Origin: Petrotoga sp. UBA5851
Lineage (GTDB): Bacteria; Thermotogota; Thermotogae; Petrotogales; Petrotogaceae
Direction: 5' to 3'
Length of the DNA: 30,653 nt
NCBI GenBank assembly: GCA_002431635.1
Contig: DJGH01000078.1
Location: 62,505 to 93,157 of the forward strand
Shown here in pieces: positions 24,363 through 30,653 of this stretch. The notes under the pieces were generated by a model that saw only the letters and a program-made list of their open reading frames with translations, had not been told where the DNA came from and searched no databases. Each line of letters opens with the position of its first letter. The first letter of the stretch is position 1. The translations under genes were made by a program, and so were the position numbers.

Positions 24363-25526
24363 ATGATTCTTATAAAAAATGCGGACGTATACGCTCCAAT
24401 GCATCTTGGCAAAAAAGATGTTCTGACTGAAGCTGGTTTGATAGGTTTTATCGAAGATTCTATCGATGAAAAAAGATTTCCTGTGGATATTCAGGTTATA
24501 GATGCCCGTGGAAAGTATCTTTTTCCTGGTCTGATAGACTCGCATGTCCATATAACCGGAGGTGGAGGCGAAGGAGGGTTCAGCACCAAGACTCCGGAAA
24601 TACTCCTGAAAAACATATTACAGGCGGGGATAACAACATTAGTAGGCTGTCTTGGAACAGATGGGTTTTCAAGAAGCATGGAAAATCTTCTTTCAAAGGC
24701 ATATGCCCTTGAAGATCAGGGAATAAGTACTTTTATCTACAGCGGTTCATACCAGATTCCCGTTCTGTCACTTACCGGCAATTATGAAAAAGATATAATG
24801 TTTATTCAAAAGATACTGGGAGTGGGTGAAGTAGCGCTGGCAGACCACCGTTCATCACAGCCAGACCTTCAAAGCTTCATAAATCTAGCGGCAGGCTGCC
24901 GTGTAGCCGGCATACTGTCAGGTAAGGCGGGAATAATAAATGTCCATGTGGGAGATCAAAAAGAATGCATTGACTATCTTTTTGCAGTATGTGAAAAGAC
25001 ACAGATTCCTCCGTCGCAGTTTCTTCCAACCCATATGAACAGAAGCAGGAAGGTTTTTGAACAGGGGATAATATGGACGGAAAAAGGAGGAAGTATAGAT
25101 CTTACATCCAGCTCAGGCGAAAAAGATGAAGATATGAAACTTTCATGTGCCAAAGCACTTAAAGAACTTTTGGAAAGAAACGTTCCCATAGGCAGTATAA
25201 CTTTCAGTTCGGATGGTCAGGGCAGCCTTCCAGTTTTTGATGAACAAAAAAACTTTAAAGGCCTTTCTGTGGGAAAAGTTGAATCACTTTTTGAAGAAGT
25301 GGCAAAAGCAGTGAATCTCTATAATATTCCGTTTGAAACAGCTCTGAAACCTGTGACGGAAAATCCGGCAACGGTACTTAAGCTTAAAGACCGTGGACAT
25401 ATAGAATGCGCAAAGCGTGCCGATATAGTTATAGCAGACAGGCAATTTTGTATAGAAACCCTCATAAGCGGTGGGAAAGTAATGATGCTGGAAAAAAACA
25501 TGCTGGTAAAAGGCAACTTTGAATAA
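24363..25526 (+). CDS. iadA: Isoaspartyl (beta-aspartyl) dipeptidase
   Basis: Binuclear-metal amidohydrolase that cleaves beta-aspartyl dipeptides left after breakdown of isoaspartate-damaged proteins. The 387-aa protein aligns through its length with E. coli IadA as I recall it. It has HVH (61-63), GGGGEGG with E70, SGSYQIP with Y130, DHRSSQP (161-167), H195 in NVHVGD, H224 in PTHMNRS and D284 in SSDGQGSLP. The position of the carboxylated bridging lysine of the E. coli enzyme is occupied by E156. The ATG has a strong AAAGGAGGAAG. It is a single-gene unit with its own promoter and terminator. Confidence 0.92.
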   Translation: MILIKNADVYAPMHLGKKDVLTEAGLIGFIEDSIDEKRFPVDIQVIDARGKYLFPGLIDSHVHITGGGGEGGFSTKTPEILLKNILQAGITTLVGCLGTDGFSRSMENLLSKAYALEDQGISTFIYSGSYQIPVLSLTGNYEKDIMFIQKILGVGEVALADHRSSQPDLQSFINLAAGCRVAGILSGKAGIINVHVGDQKECIDYLFAVCEKTQIPPSQFLPTHMNRSRKVFEQGIIWTEKGGSIDLTSSSGEKDEDMKLSCAKALKELLERNVPIGSITFSSDGQGSLPVFDEQKNFKGLSVGKVESLFEEVAKAVNLYNIPFETALKPVTENPATVLKLKDRGHIECAKRADIVIADRQFCIETLISGGKVMMLEKNMLVKGNFE

Positions 25527-25557
25527 AAAACCTGCACAAAAAAAGTGCAGGTTTTTT
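25525..25557. terminator. Bidirectional terminator between iadA and the AEC permease
   Basis: CCTGCAC (25531-25537) pairs with GTGCAGG (25545-25551). The stem is extended by A-T pairs between the A run at 25525-25530 and the T run at 25552-25557, around a seven-A loop. Both strands end in T runs, so it serves both convergent units. Confidence 0.9.
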
Positions 25558-25578
25558 GCTATATGAAACAAGTATTTG

Positions 25579-26481
25579 CTATATAAAAATTGACCAAAAA
25601 GGTATAGTTAAAACTGAAAAAGCAGTAGTAAAGAATACTACCAGACTTCCTACCTCTGGTTCCTTATTCAGCTCTGCTGTTACAACTACCATATTCATAG
25701 CTGTAGGCATTGCGGTTTCAAGAAGGAAAATCTTTCTATACATAGGCTCCATAGGAACTATGCTTACTGCAAGAAAACCTAGGACGGGAAGGAAAAGAAG
25801 CTTCAGTGCGGTCAGCAGAACCGTCTGTTTTACATTTGACGGACTGAGCTTTACTCTTGAAAGAGTTACCCCGATATATATCAATATAAAAGTTATAGCG
25901 GCGTCGTTCAGCATATCTATGGGATAGCTTACAAGGAAAGGAAGCTTCTGGTAGTTCACTCCAACGGCGGCAAGTAGCCATCCTGCAAGAAAACCGTGTA
26001 TAAGAGGAAGTTTTACCATGTTTTTCAGACCGTTCTTAATGTCCCCGCTCAGCATTACTATCCCAATGCTGGACATTATAAGTGTCATAGTTATAGAGTA
26101 TATAACTCCTATACGTATAAACTCCTCACCGTAAAGAACCGTTATAATAGGGTATCCGAGATACCCAGCATTAAGGTGGGTTACTAGATTTACGGCTACT
26201 CCGGTGTCATACTTATAGATTCCTAACTTTTTAAGGATGATGATCATGATAGTGAATATTGCAAATATTATAAGAAAAGCGAATAAATAGTTGAAGAAAT
26301 CCTGTCCTGAAGGAGGATTAAGATTTACGTTGACAAAAGCTATTATCGTTCCGAAAAGATAAAGCGTGAGTTTTCCGAGAAGTTTATGATCAAGGGTTTT
26401 AAAGATTTTTCCCAGGGCAAAGCCAAGAAAAATTATCAGGAATATGGGAACTATCCTGTATATTGTAGTGATAAAAAGCAT
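25579..26481 (-). CDS. AEC-family (auxin efflux carrier-like) permease
   Basis: A 300-aa integral membrane protein with about eight to ten hydrophobic segments. The AEC-family traits are IVPIFLIIFLGFALGK at the N-terminus, NAGYLGYPI in the middle, DMLNDAAITFILIYIGVTLSR and TAMPTAMNMVVVTAE near the end. Bacterial members are mostly uncharacterised, with some transporting organic acids such as malate, so no substrate is assigned. It starts 5 nt after the L,D-transpeptidase stop, with an AAGGAG-like SD lying partly in that gene. It is the last gene of the skp-to-AEC run, before the terminator at 25525-25557. Confidence 0.87.
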   Translation of the reverse strand: MLFITTIYRIVPIFLIIFLGFALGKIFKTLDHKLLGKLTLYLFGTIIAFVNVNLNPPSGQDFFNYLFAFLIIFAIFTIMIIILKKLGIYKYDTGVAVNLVTHLNAGYLGYPIITVLYGEEFIRIGVIYSITMTLIMSSIGIVMLSGDIKNGLKNMVKLPLIHGFLAGWLLAAVGVNYQKLPFLVSYPIDMLNDAAITFILIYIGVTLSRVKLSPSNVKQTVLLTALKLLFLPVLGFLAVSIVPMEPMYRKIFLLETAMPTAMNMVVVTAELNKEPEVGSLVVFFTTAFSVLTIPFWSIFI

Positions 26482-26486
26482 CTGGT

Positions 26487-27680
26487 CTATTCTCCTTCAC
26501 TTTTATATACCGTTACCTGAGTGCCCAGAGAAACTATAAAATCTATCTGTTCAACATCAAAATTGAACATTCTTATGCAGCCATGAGATATTCTCTTTCC
26601 TATCTCCCAGGGTTTATTGGTTCCGTGTATGCCGTACTGTGGAAAAGAAAGCTGAAGCCATCTGCTTCCGATTCCGTTGATTATGGAACCTGGCCGAATA
26701 TACTCACCGTACCAGTAAAGAGCAGGTTCTTTTTCCCTATACATTATCCTGTACTCTCCAGGCGGGGTAGAATCACTGGTTCCAACTGCAACGGTGAAAT
26801 TTTTGATGAGCCTGTCATGGTAGTACAGATACATCTTATTTTTTGAAATATCTATTTTTATACTGAGTGGGCTGTCCTTAAAAAGGATCTTTGAAATCTT
26901 TAAAACTTGTCCCGGGAAGATTTTTGAAGGATCCTTTATATTATTTGCTATTACTATTTCCCCGGGATGAAGGCTATACAGTGTGGCAATCTTTGAAACC
27001 GTATCGTTTGAGCTGACAACGTAATAACCTATGAACTCTTCATCAAATTCTGTTTTTATAGAATTTTCAGATAGTATAAGATCTGATATTTTCATGAGTT
27101 TAACATCAAATGAAAACTCCATTCCATAGTAATTGAGAAACCGAAAAACGGTATTATAAGTACCATCGGGCAGATTCTCCATGCTTTGGACAAGCTCTAT
27201 GGCCTGTGTAAAAGTTGACTCCGGAGTGCTTATGGATGAAAGAACCAAACCTGCATCTGTAGTTACCGAATAGTCATACTCGTACTCGCCGGCGTTGTTT
27301 CTGGCGGCCCATAAATTTATCTCAGGAGAAGGCCTGAAATCAGAAAGATTAATAAAATCCGGAAAAGATGAACTGCGTGTATTCTGCATAAAATCTTTTC
27401 CACGTATTATTGCAGTTAATTTTGCAAGTTTTGGAAGTGACCCTGCATAAAAAGAAAAGTAATATGATCCCAATCCCAGTTTTTTAGGGAGGATCTCTCT
27501 TCTGAAAACTCCCGAAAAAAGAGTTACCCTCGGATCTTCCACAGAGATAAAGTTGCATACAACGGCAACATCCACTCTGGAAGTCTGAGGATCATAATTT
27601 TTTATATATAATGTAAAATCTCCGCTTAAAGAGATTATAGAAACAGTACACAGATAAACAAGCAAAAGTTTAATTTTCAA
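26487..27680 (-). CDS. LysM-containing L,D-transpeptidase (YkuD domain)
   Basis: A 397-aa exported peptidoglycan enzyme. It has a short signal peptide (about 1-19). A region of about 195 residues (20-215) that I do not recognise looks rich in beta strands. A LysM domain follows (218-262, YYVVSSNDTVSKIATLYSLH through PGQVLKI), then a C-terminal YkuD domain (about 272-393). Its catalytic motif is H352 in IHGTNKPWEIG and SHGCIRM with H366 and nucleophile C368. Such enzymes make 3-3 crosslinks or attach proteins to the wall, and a diamino acid at stem position 3 is the usual acceptor. The start is probably TTG, with GGGTGA 4 nt upstream. It lies 21 nt after the second gltX. Confidence 0.9.
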   Translation of the reverse strand: MKIKLLLVYLCTVSIISLSGDFTLYIKNYDPQTSRVDVAVVCNFISVEDPRVTLFSGVFRREILPKKLGLGSYYFSFYAGSLPKLAKLTAIIRGKDFMQNTRSSSFPDFINLSDFRPSPEINLWAARNNAGEYEYDYSVTTDAGLVLSSISTPESTFTQAIELVQSMENLPDGTYNTVFRFLNYYGMEFSFDVKLMKISDLILSENSIKTEFDEEFIGYYVVSSNDTVSKIATLYSLHPGEIVIANNIKDPSKIFPGQVLKISKILFKDSPLSIKIDISKNKMYLYYHDRLIKNFTVAVGTSDSTPPGEYRIMYREKEPALYWYGEYIRPGSIINGIGSRWLQLSFPQYGIHGTNKPWEIGKRISHGCIRMFNFDVEQIDFIVSLGTQVTVYKSEGE

Positions 27681-27701
27681 AAAATCACCCGCAGGTAATA
27701 T

Positions 27702-29069
27702 CTAAATAACATTGGACAATCGTTGCAGAACCTTTTCCTTTCCAAGAACCGTTATGCTTTCATATAAGCCAGGAGTAATGAGTCTCCCCATTAAAGCGCC
27801 TCTTACTGCCTGGAAAGTATTTTTTTTGTTCGTAAACTTTTTTTCAGCTACAAGATTGAGAGCCTGAGATATTCCATCAACCGTATAAACAGCGTTTTCA
27901 AGTTCCTCGATAGCTTGTCTGATAACAGGAGCAAACCATTCCTTTGTCTTTAGTTCACTAAACTCCTGACAGTATTCAAGACTATCAGTGAAAAAACCGT
28001 ACGAAAAATCATAAAGCTGCTTTAATGTACTTACCTTTACTCTTGAAATATCAAGAACCGATTTTATATACTCTTTATCAAAAGGCAGATTGATTTTGCA
28101 GGTTTTAAGCCAGTCCTCAAAATGACTGTATAACGAATCAATATCCATGCTTCTCATATGCTCGCCGTTTATCCACATCAGTTTTTTATAATCGAATACC
28201 ACGGATTTGCTTGAAACCATCTCCATGCTGAACTGTTCGACCTTGTCCTGAATATTGAAGATCTGTTCTTCGGCAGTCCATCCTAGTACTCCCAGATAAT
28301 TCATAAGGGCCTGAGGCAGATAACCCTCTTCCTTAAAGAATTCTACTGATGTTCCTCCGTGCCTCTTGGAAAGCGGGGTTTTATCTTCCCCAAGTATTAG
28401 TGGAATATGGGCAAACCTTGGAGGCTGTGCGTTAAAAGCTTCATAGAGCATTATCTGCTTAGGTGTGTTGGAGATATGGTCTTCACCTCTGAATACATGA
28501 GTGACCTTCATCAGCATATCGTCTATTACAACAGTGAAGTTGTACATCGGCGCGCCGTTTGACCGCATTATCACAAAATCGTCAAAAACCTGTGTATCAA
28601 ACTCTATATTGCCCTTAACCATATCATCGAAAGTGATTTTACGGTTTTTAGGCACTTCAAACTTAACGGTAACAGAGTAACCCAGTGAAGAGTACTCTGA
28701 TGGAAAATCATAAGATTTTGAGATAACCTCTTCTTCGTTTTCTTTTGAGTAAACAGCATAGTAAGCTTTTTTTTCTTTTATAAGAAGATTTATATACTCT
28801 TTATAAATCTCATTTCTTTCGCTCTGTCTATAAGGACCAAACTGTCCAGGCTTATCGGGGCCTTCGTCATAGTTCAGACCGCACCAGTTCATATCCTTTA
28901 TTATTATATCCTCGTACTCTTTTTTTGATCTTTCAATATCGGTATCCTCTATACGCAGTATAAAAGCTCCATTATTTCTACGTGCGTAATACCAGTTAAA
29001 TAATGCAGTTCTTACTCCTCCGACATGAAGAAAGCCGGTAGGACTAGGCGCAAAACGTACCCTTACCAT
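27702..29069 (-). CDS. gltX: Glutamyl-tRNA synthetase (second copy)
   Basis: A second class I GluRS of 455 aa, shorter than the copy at 18499-19956 and clearly divergent from it. It has the HIGH-type APSPTGFLHVGG near the N-terminus, RIEDTDIERSKKEY, YNFTVVIDDMLM, FRGEDHISNTPKQ and the KMSKS-type TPLSKRHGG. A helical anticodon-binding domain follows. Like the first copy it lacks zinc-insert cysteines. Bacteria with two GluRS often split the work between tRNA-Glu and tRNA-Gln, but which copy does what cannot be read here. The ORF extends to a GTG at 29078. The ATG at 29069 has AGGAG 8 nt upstream and is preferred. lptB lies 31 nt upstream. Confidence 0.93.
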   Translation of the reverse strand: MVRVRFAPSPTGFLHVGGVRTALFNWYYARRNNGAFILRIEDTDIERSKKEYEDIIIKDMNWCGLNYDEGPDKPGQFGPYRQSERNEIYKEYINLLIKEKKAYYAVYSKENEEEVISKSYDFPSEYSSLGYSVTVKFEVPKNRKITFDDMVKGNIEFDTQVFDDFVIMRSNGAPMYNFTVVIDDMLMKVTHVFRGEDHISNTPKQIMLYEAFNAQPPRFAHIPLILGEDKTPLSKRHGGTSVEFFKEEGYLPQALMNYLGVLGWTAEEQIFNIQDKVEQFSMEMVSSKSVVFDYKKLMWINGEHMRSMDIDSLYSHFEDWLKTCKINLPFDKEYIKSVLDISRVKVSTLKQLYDFSYGFFTDSLEYCQEFSELKTKEWFAPVIRQAIEELENAVYTVDGISQALNLVAEKKFTNKKNTFQAVRGALMGRLITPGLYESITVLGKEKVLQRLSNVI

Positions 29070-29100
29070 AAAAATCACTCCTGTTATTTGGATTAACCAA

Positions 29101-29808
29101 CTACCATCCCAGATAGTTGTCTTTTACTTCTTTCATTTCAAGTACCTGATGCGGAGAACCATGAGCAATTATGTTACCCTTGTGGACAACATAAAGTTCA
29201 TCAACTACCTGAGCTATCTCATCGACATTGTGATCGGTTACTATAACCGCTATACCCTCACTGGAAAGCTTTTTTATCATTCCCTGGATATCCTTGACAG
29301 TTATTGGATCTATTCCTACAAACGGTTCATCAAGAAGTATAACCTTTGGTTCGATAAGAAGAGTCCGGGCAAACTCGAGCCGTCTCTTTTCTCCGCCGGA
29401 TAAAGAGTCAGCATTTTGGAGCAAAAGAGAGTCTATTCCGAAATCTTTTGAAATCTTACGGATTTTTTCATCCTTGCTTTTGATTTTCAGGATATCTGCT
29501 ATCATGTAAAGATTATCTTTAACCGTTACATTTCTGAATACCGAAGGTTCCTGCGGAAGATACCCCATCCCCAAAAGGGCCCTTTGATATATGGGCAGAT
29601 GGGTGATATCCTTATCTTTAAGGAATACCTTGCCTTTATTTGGTACCACCAGTCCCAGAACAGTCTTAAATAAAGTAGTCTTACCGGCACCGTTTGGTCC
29701 TAGTATGCCGGTAATCCTGCCTTCTTCAGCAGTAAAGTCAACATGGTTGAGAACAGTTTTTCTGCCGTATTTTTTGAGAATACTGCTGCATTTTATTACA
29801 GGCTCCAT
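29101..29808 (-). CDS. lptB: LptB-type ABC transporter ATPase
   Basis: Cytoplasmic ATPase of the LPS/lipid export ABC transporter (LptB2FG in characterised diderms). The 235-aa protein has Walker A GPNGAGKT (37-44), Q-loop YLPQEPSVF with Q86 and following TVKDNL (a typical LptB stretch), signature LSGGEKRRLEFARTL (136-150), Walker B VILLDE (156-161) and H-loop H193. The start ATG lies 1 nt after the skp stop (TAACATG), indicating coupling, and no strong SD is visible. LptF, LptG, LptC and LptA genes are not in the window. A branched-chain amino-acid (LivF/LivG) identity is the main alternative, but the Q-loop region and the skp neighbour favour LptB. Confidence 0.87.
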   Translation of the reverse strand: MEPVIKCSSILKKYGRKTVLNHVDFTAEEGRITGILGPNGAGKTTLFKTVLGLVVPNKGKVFLKDKDITHLPIYQRALLGMGYLPQEPSVFRNVTVKDNLYMIADILKIKSKDEKIRKISKDFGIDSLLLQNADSLSGGEKRRLEFARTLLIEPKVILLDEPFVGIDPITVKDIQGMIKKLSSEGIAVIVTDHNVDEIAQVVDELYVVHKGNIIAHGSPHQVLEMKEVKDNYLGW

Positions 29809-29809
29809 G

Positions 29810-30289
29810 TTATTTGTTTACAAGAGTAATCACAGATTCGGTTATATCAACGTTTTTGCTCGCATAAACCACACTCTGCTCAAACAGGACAAGATCGTAG
29901 CCATTGGTCTGGGCATACTCGGTGATCTTGGTTTTTATTTCAGTAAGGAGAGCATTCGTTTTAGCTGTGTACTCATTCTGAAGAGCTGTCATATACTCCT
30001 GAGCTTTGGTCTGTATATCCTGATATTTTTTCTGGAGGACATCTGTCGCTGCTTTGGAATCTTGGAGCTTCTTAAGATCCGCCTGATCCTTGTCTATCTT
30101 CGACTGATAGTACTGGAGATCATTTTTATACTTGTCTTCCATATCTTTCCATTTAATAGAGTTTTCGGTTACCTTCTCTATATCGACGAAAGCTATCTTG
30201 ACGGTCTGGGTATTATTGGCGGCCGCAAAAGATATAACCGCAAATACTACAAGTATCGCTGCCAAAGAGAAAAAAAGAGTCTTTTTCAC
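29810..30289 (-). CDS. OmpH/Skp family periplasmic chaperone
   Basis: A small exported coiled-coil protein of the Skp (OmpH) family, which escorts outer-membrane proteins through the periplasm. The 159-aa protein has a signal peptide (KKTLFFSLAAILVVFAVISF, then AAA), a short beta strand VKIAFVDIEKVTEN typical of the family, and a long helical charged region (about 45-130). The family C-terminal strand YDLVLFEQSVVYASKNVDITE follows. The ORF is open to a GTG at 30298, but GGAGG lies directly on it. The GTG at 30289 has an 8-nt spacing and gives a normal signal peptide, so it was chosen. It is the first gene of the run, with a strong promoter at 30327-30355. Confidence 0.87.
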   Translation of the reverse strand: MKKTLFFSLAAILVVFAVISFAAANNTQTVKIAFVDIEKVTENSIKWKDMEDKYKNDLQYYQSKIDKDQADLKKLQDSKAATDVLQKKYQDIQTKAQEYMTALQNEYTAKTNALLTEIKTKITEYAQTNGYDLVLFEQSVVYASKNVDITESVITLVNK

Positions 30290-30326
30290 AAAAAACACCT
30301 CCGGTATTTATGTTTGAGCTTATAAC

Positions 30327-30355
30327 ATTATACTCTAAAACTGCACTTTTTTCAA
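30327..30355 (-). promoter_or_regulatory. Promoter of the skp-lptB-gltX-LDT-AEC run
   Basis: Minus-strand TTGAAA (30350-30355), a 17-nt spacer and a perfect TATAAT (30327-30332), placed 37 nt upstream of the chosen skp start. A GGAGG SD follows. Confidence 0.78.
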
Positions 30356-30653
30356 TTACAGACTCTAAAAAAATTAATATATCAGGTGATACGAAAATTT
30401 ACATTGCGTTTTTCAATAGCAAATTATCAGCAAATATATCTTTACATTTGGCTGTTACAATTATACCAGAAACATGTAATACCCCTATCCCCCTTGAGTA
30501 TAAATCCCCCACCCTTTTGGCGGAGCCGATGATATGGTTCCGTTTTTTTTATATATATGCACAATCTCAAAACATTAATTTAATTCAGTAACAAATTATA
30601 ACAGCTTTTTTGAGGTTATTAGCAAAGTATATACGCAGTTATTTTTAAAAAAC
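30356..30653. other. AT-rich stretch at the right edge with no recognised gene
   Basis: I see no credible coding region. A 93-codon plus-strand frame here has no SD, overlaps the skp promoter and has no recognisable protein pattern. Two items stand out. A cluster of four C-runs at 30482-30514 gives four G-runs on the minus strand. An extended -10-like TGGTATAAT lies on the minus strand at about 30470-30478. It may be the upstream control region of skp or the end of a gene beyond the window. Confidence 0.5.

Noticed and set aside
29591..30325. A 244-codon plus-strand open frame
   Set aside because: It is antisense to lptB and skp, both of which have clear family motifs, and has no SD or recognisable domain. 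It is a shadow frame.
30465..30485. A four-codon ORF (M-F-L-V-stop) after an SD-like AGGGG on the minus strand
   Set aside because: A leader peptide this short with no regulatory codons is most simply coincidence, because the SD-like sequence is part of the G-run cluster.
30310..30591. A 93-codon plus-strand open frame at the right edge
   Set aside because: It has no SD before its ATG, crosses the skp promoter on the opposite strand, and its translation is low-complexity without a family pattern. It looks like chance in AT-rich DNA.

Overview
The window is a dense bacterial chromosome segment with moderate-to-low G+C and frequent ATA (Ile) and AGA/AGG (Arg) codons. It reads as core housekeeping DNA. 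I see no phage, transposon, CRISPR or broken gene. A Skp/OmpH-like periplasmic chaperone and an LptB-type ATPase point to a diderm cell, and a CIRCE/HrcA system and peptidoglycan synthesis are also present. Two features recall Thermotogota as I remember that group: hrcA-grpE-dnaJ without dnaK, and a seven-gene murE-to-murC block without division genes. The duplicated glutamyl-tRNA synthetase fits too. This lineage guess rests on memory and is tentative.

Layout. (1) 42-1968, minus: an MgtC/SapB-type membrane protein and guanine deaminase, ended by a terminator at 21-59. (2) 2066-2306, minus: tRNA-Glu, tRNA-Val and tRNA-Phe with their own consensus promoter and terminator. (3) 2423-11089, minus: murE-murF-mraY-murD-ftsW-murG-murC, with most junctions overlapping or nearly so. 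It covers the cytoplasmic and lipid-linked steps from UDP-MurNAc-dipeptide to lipid II, plus the MurC alanine-adding step and a SEDS glycosyltransferase. (4) 11090-11291: divergent promoters, with a CIRCE operator on the hrcA side. (5) 11292-21360, plus: a ten-gene unidirectional run (hrcA, grpE, dnaJ, YitT-like, CorC-like, cdd, REC-PP2C phosphatase, NUDIX hydrolase, gltX, cysS), closed by one bidirectional terminator. (6) 21385-24239, minus: an Elp3-like radical SAM protein, a secreted DUF4163/DUF3298-type protein, and tgt. (7) 24363-25526, plus: isoaspartyl dipeptidase, with its own promoter and terminator. (8) 25579-30289, minus: skp/ompH, lptB, a second gltX, a LysM L,D-transpeptidase and an AEC-family permease, from a clear promoter at 30327-30355. 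(9) 30356-30653: no gene seen.

Much of the window serves the envelope: peptidoglycan precursors, lipid II flipping or polymerisation, L,D-crosslinking, outer-membrane protein and lipid transport. The rest serves protein synthesis and quality control: three aminoacyl-tRNA synthetases, three tRNAs, queuosine modification, chaperones and isoaspartyl dipeptide clean-up. Several starts were moved from the longest ORF to an internal codon with a proper Shine-Dalgarno (SD) spacing. Three genes (ftsW, mraY, the L,D-transpeptidase) appear to start with TTG. I found no convincing new multi-gene system. The best leads are the MurE specificity motif, the paired GluRS paralogues, the uncharacterised N-terminal domain of the L,D-transpeptidase, and a G-run cluster upstream of skp.
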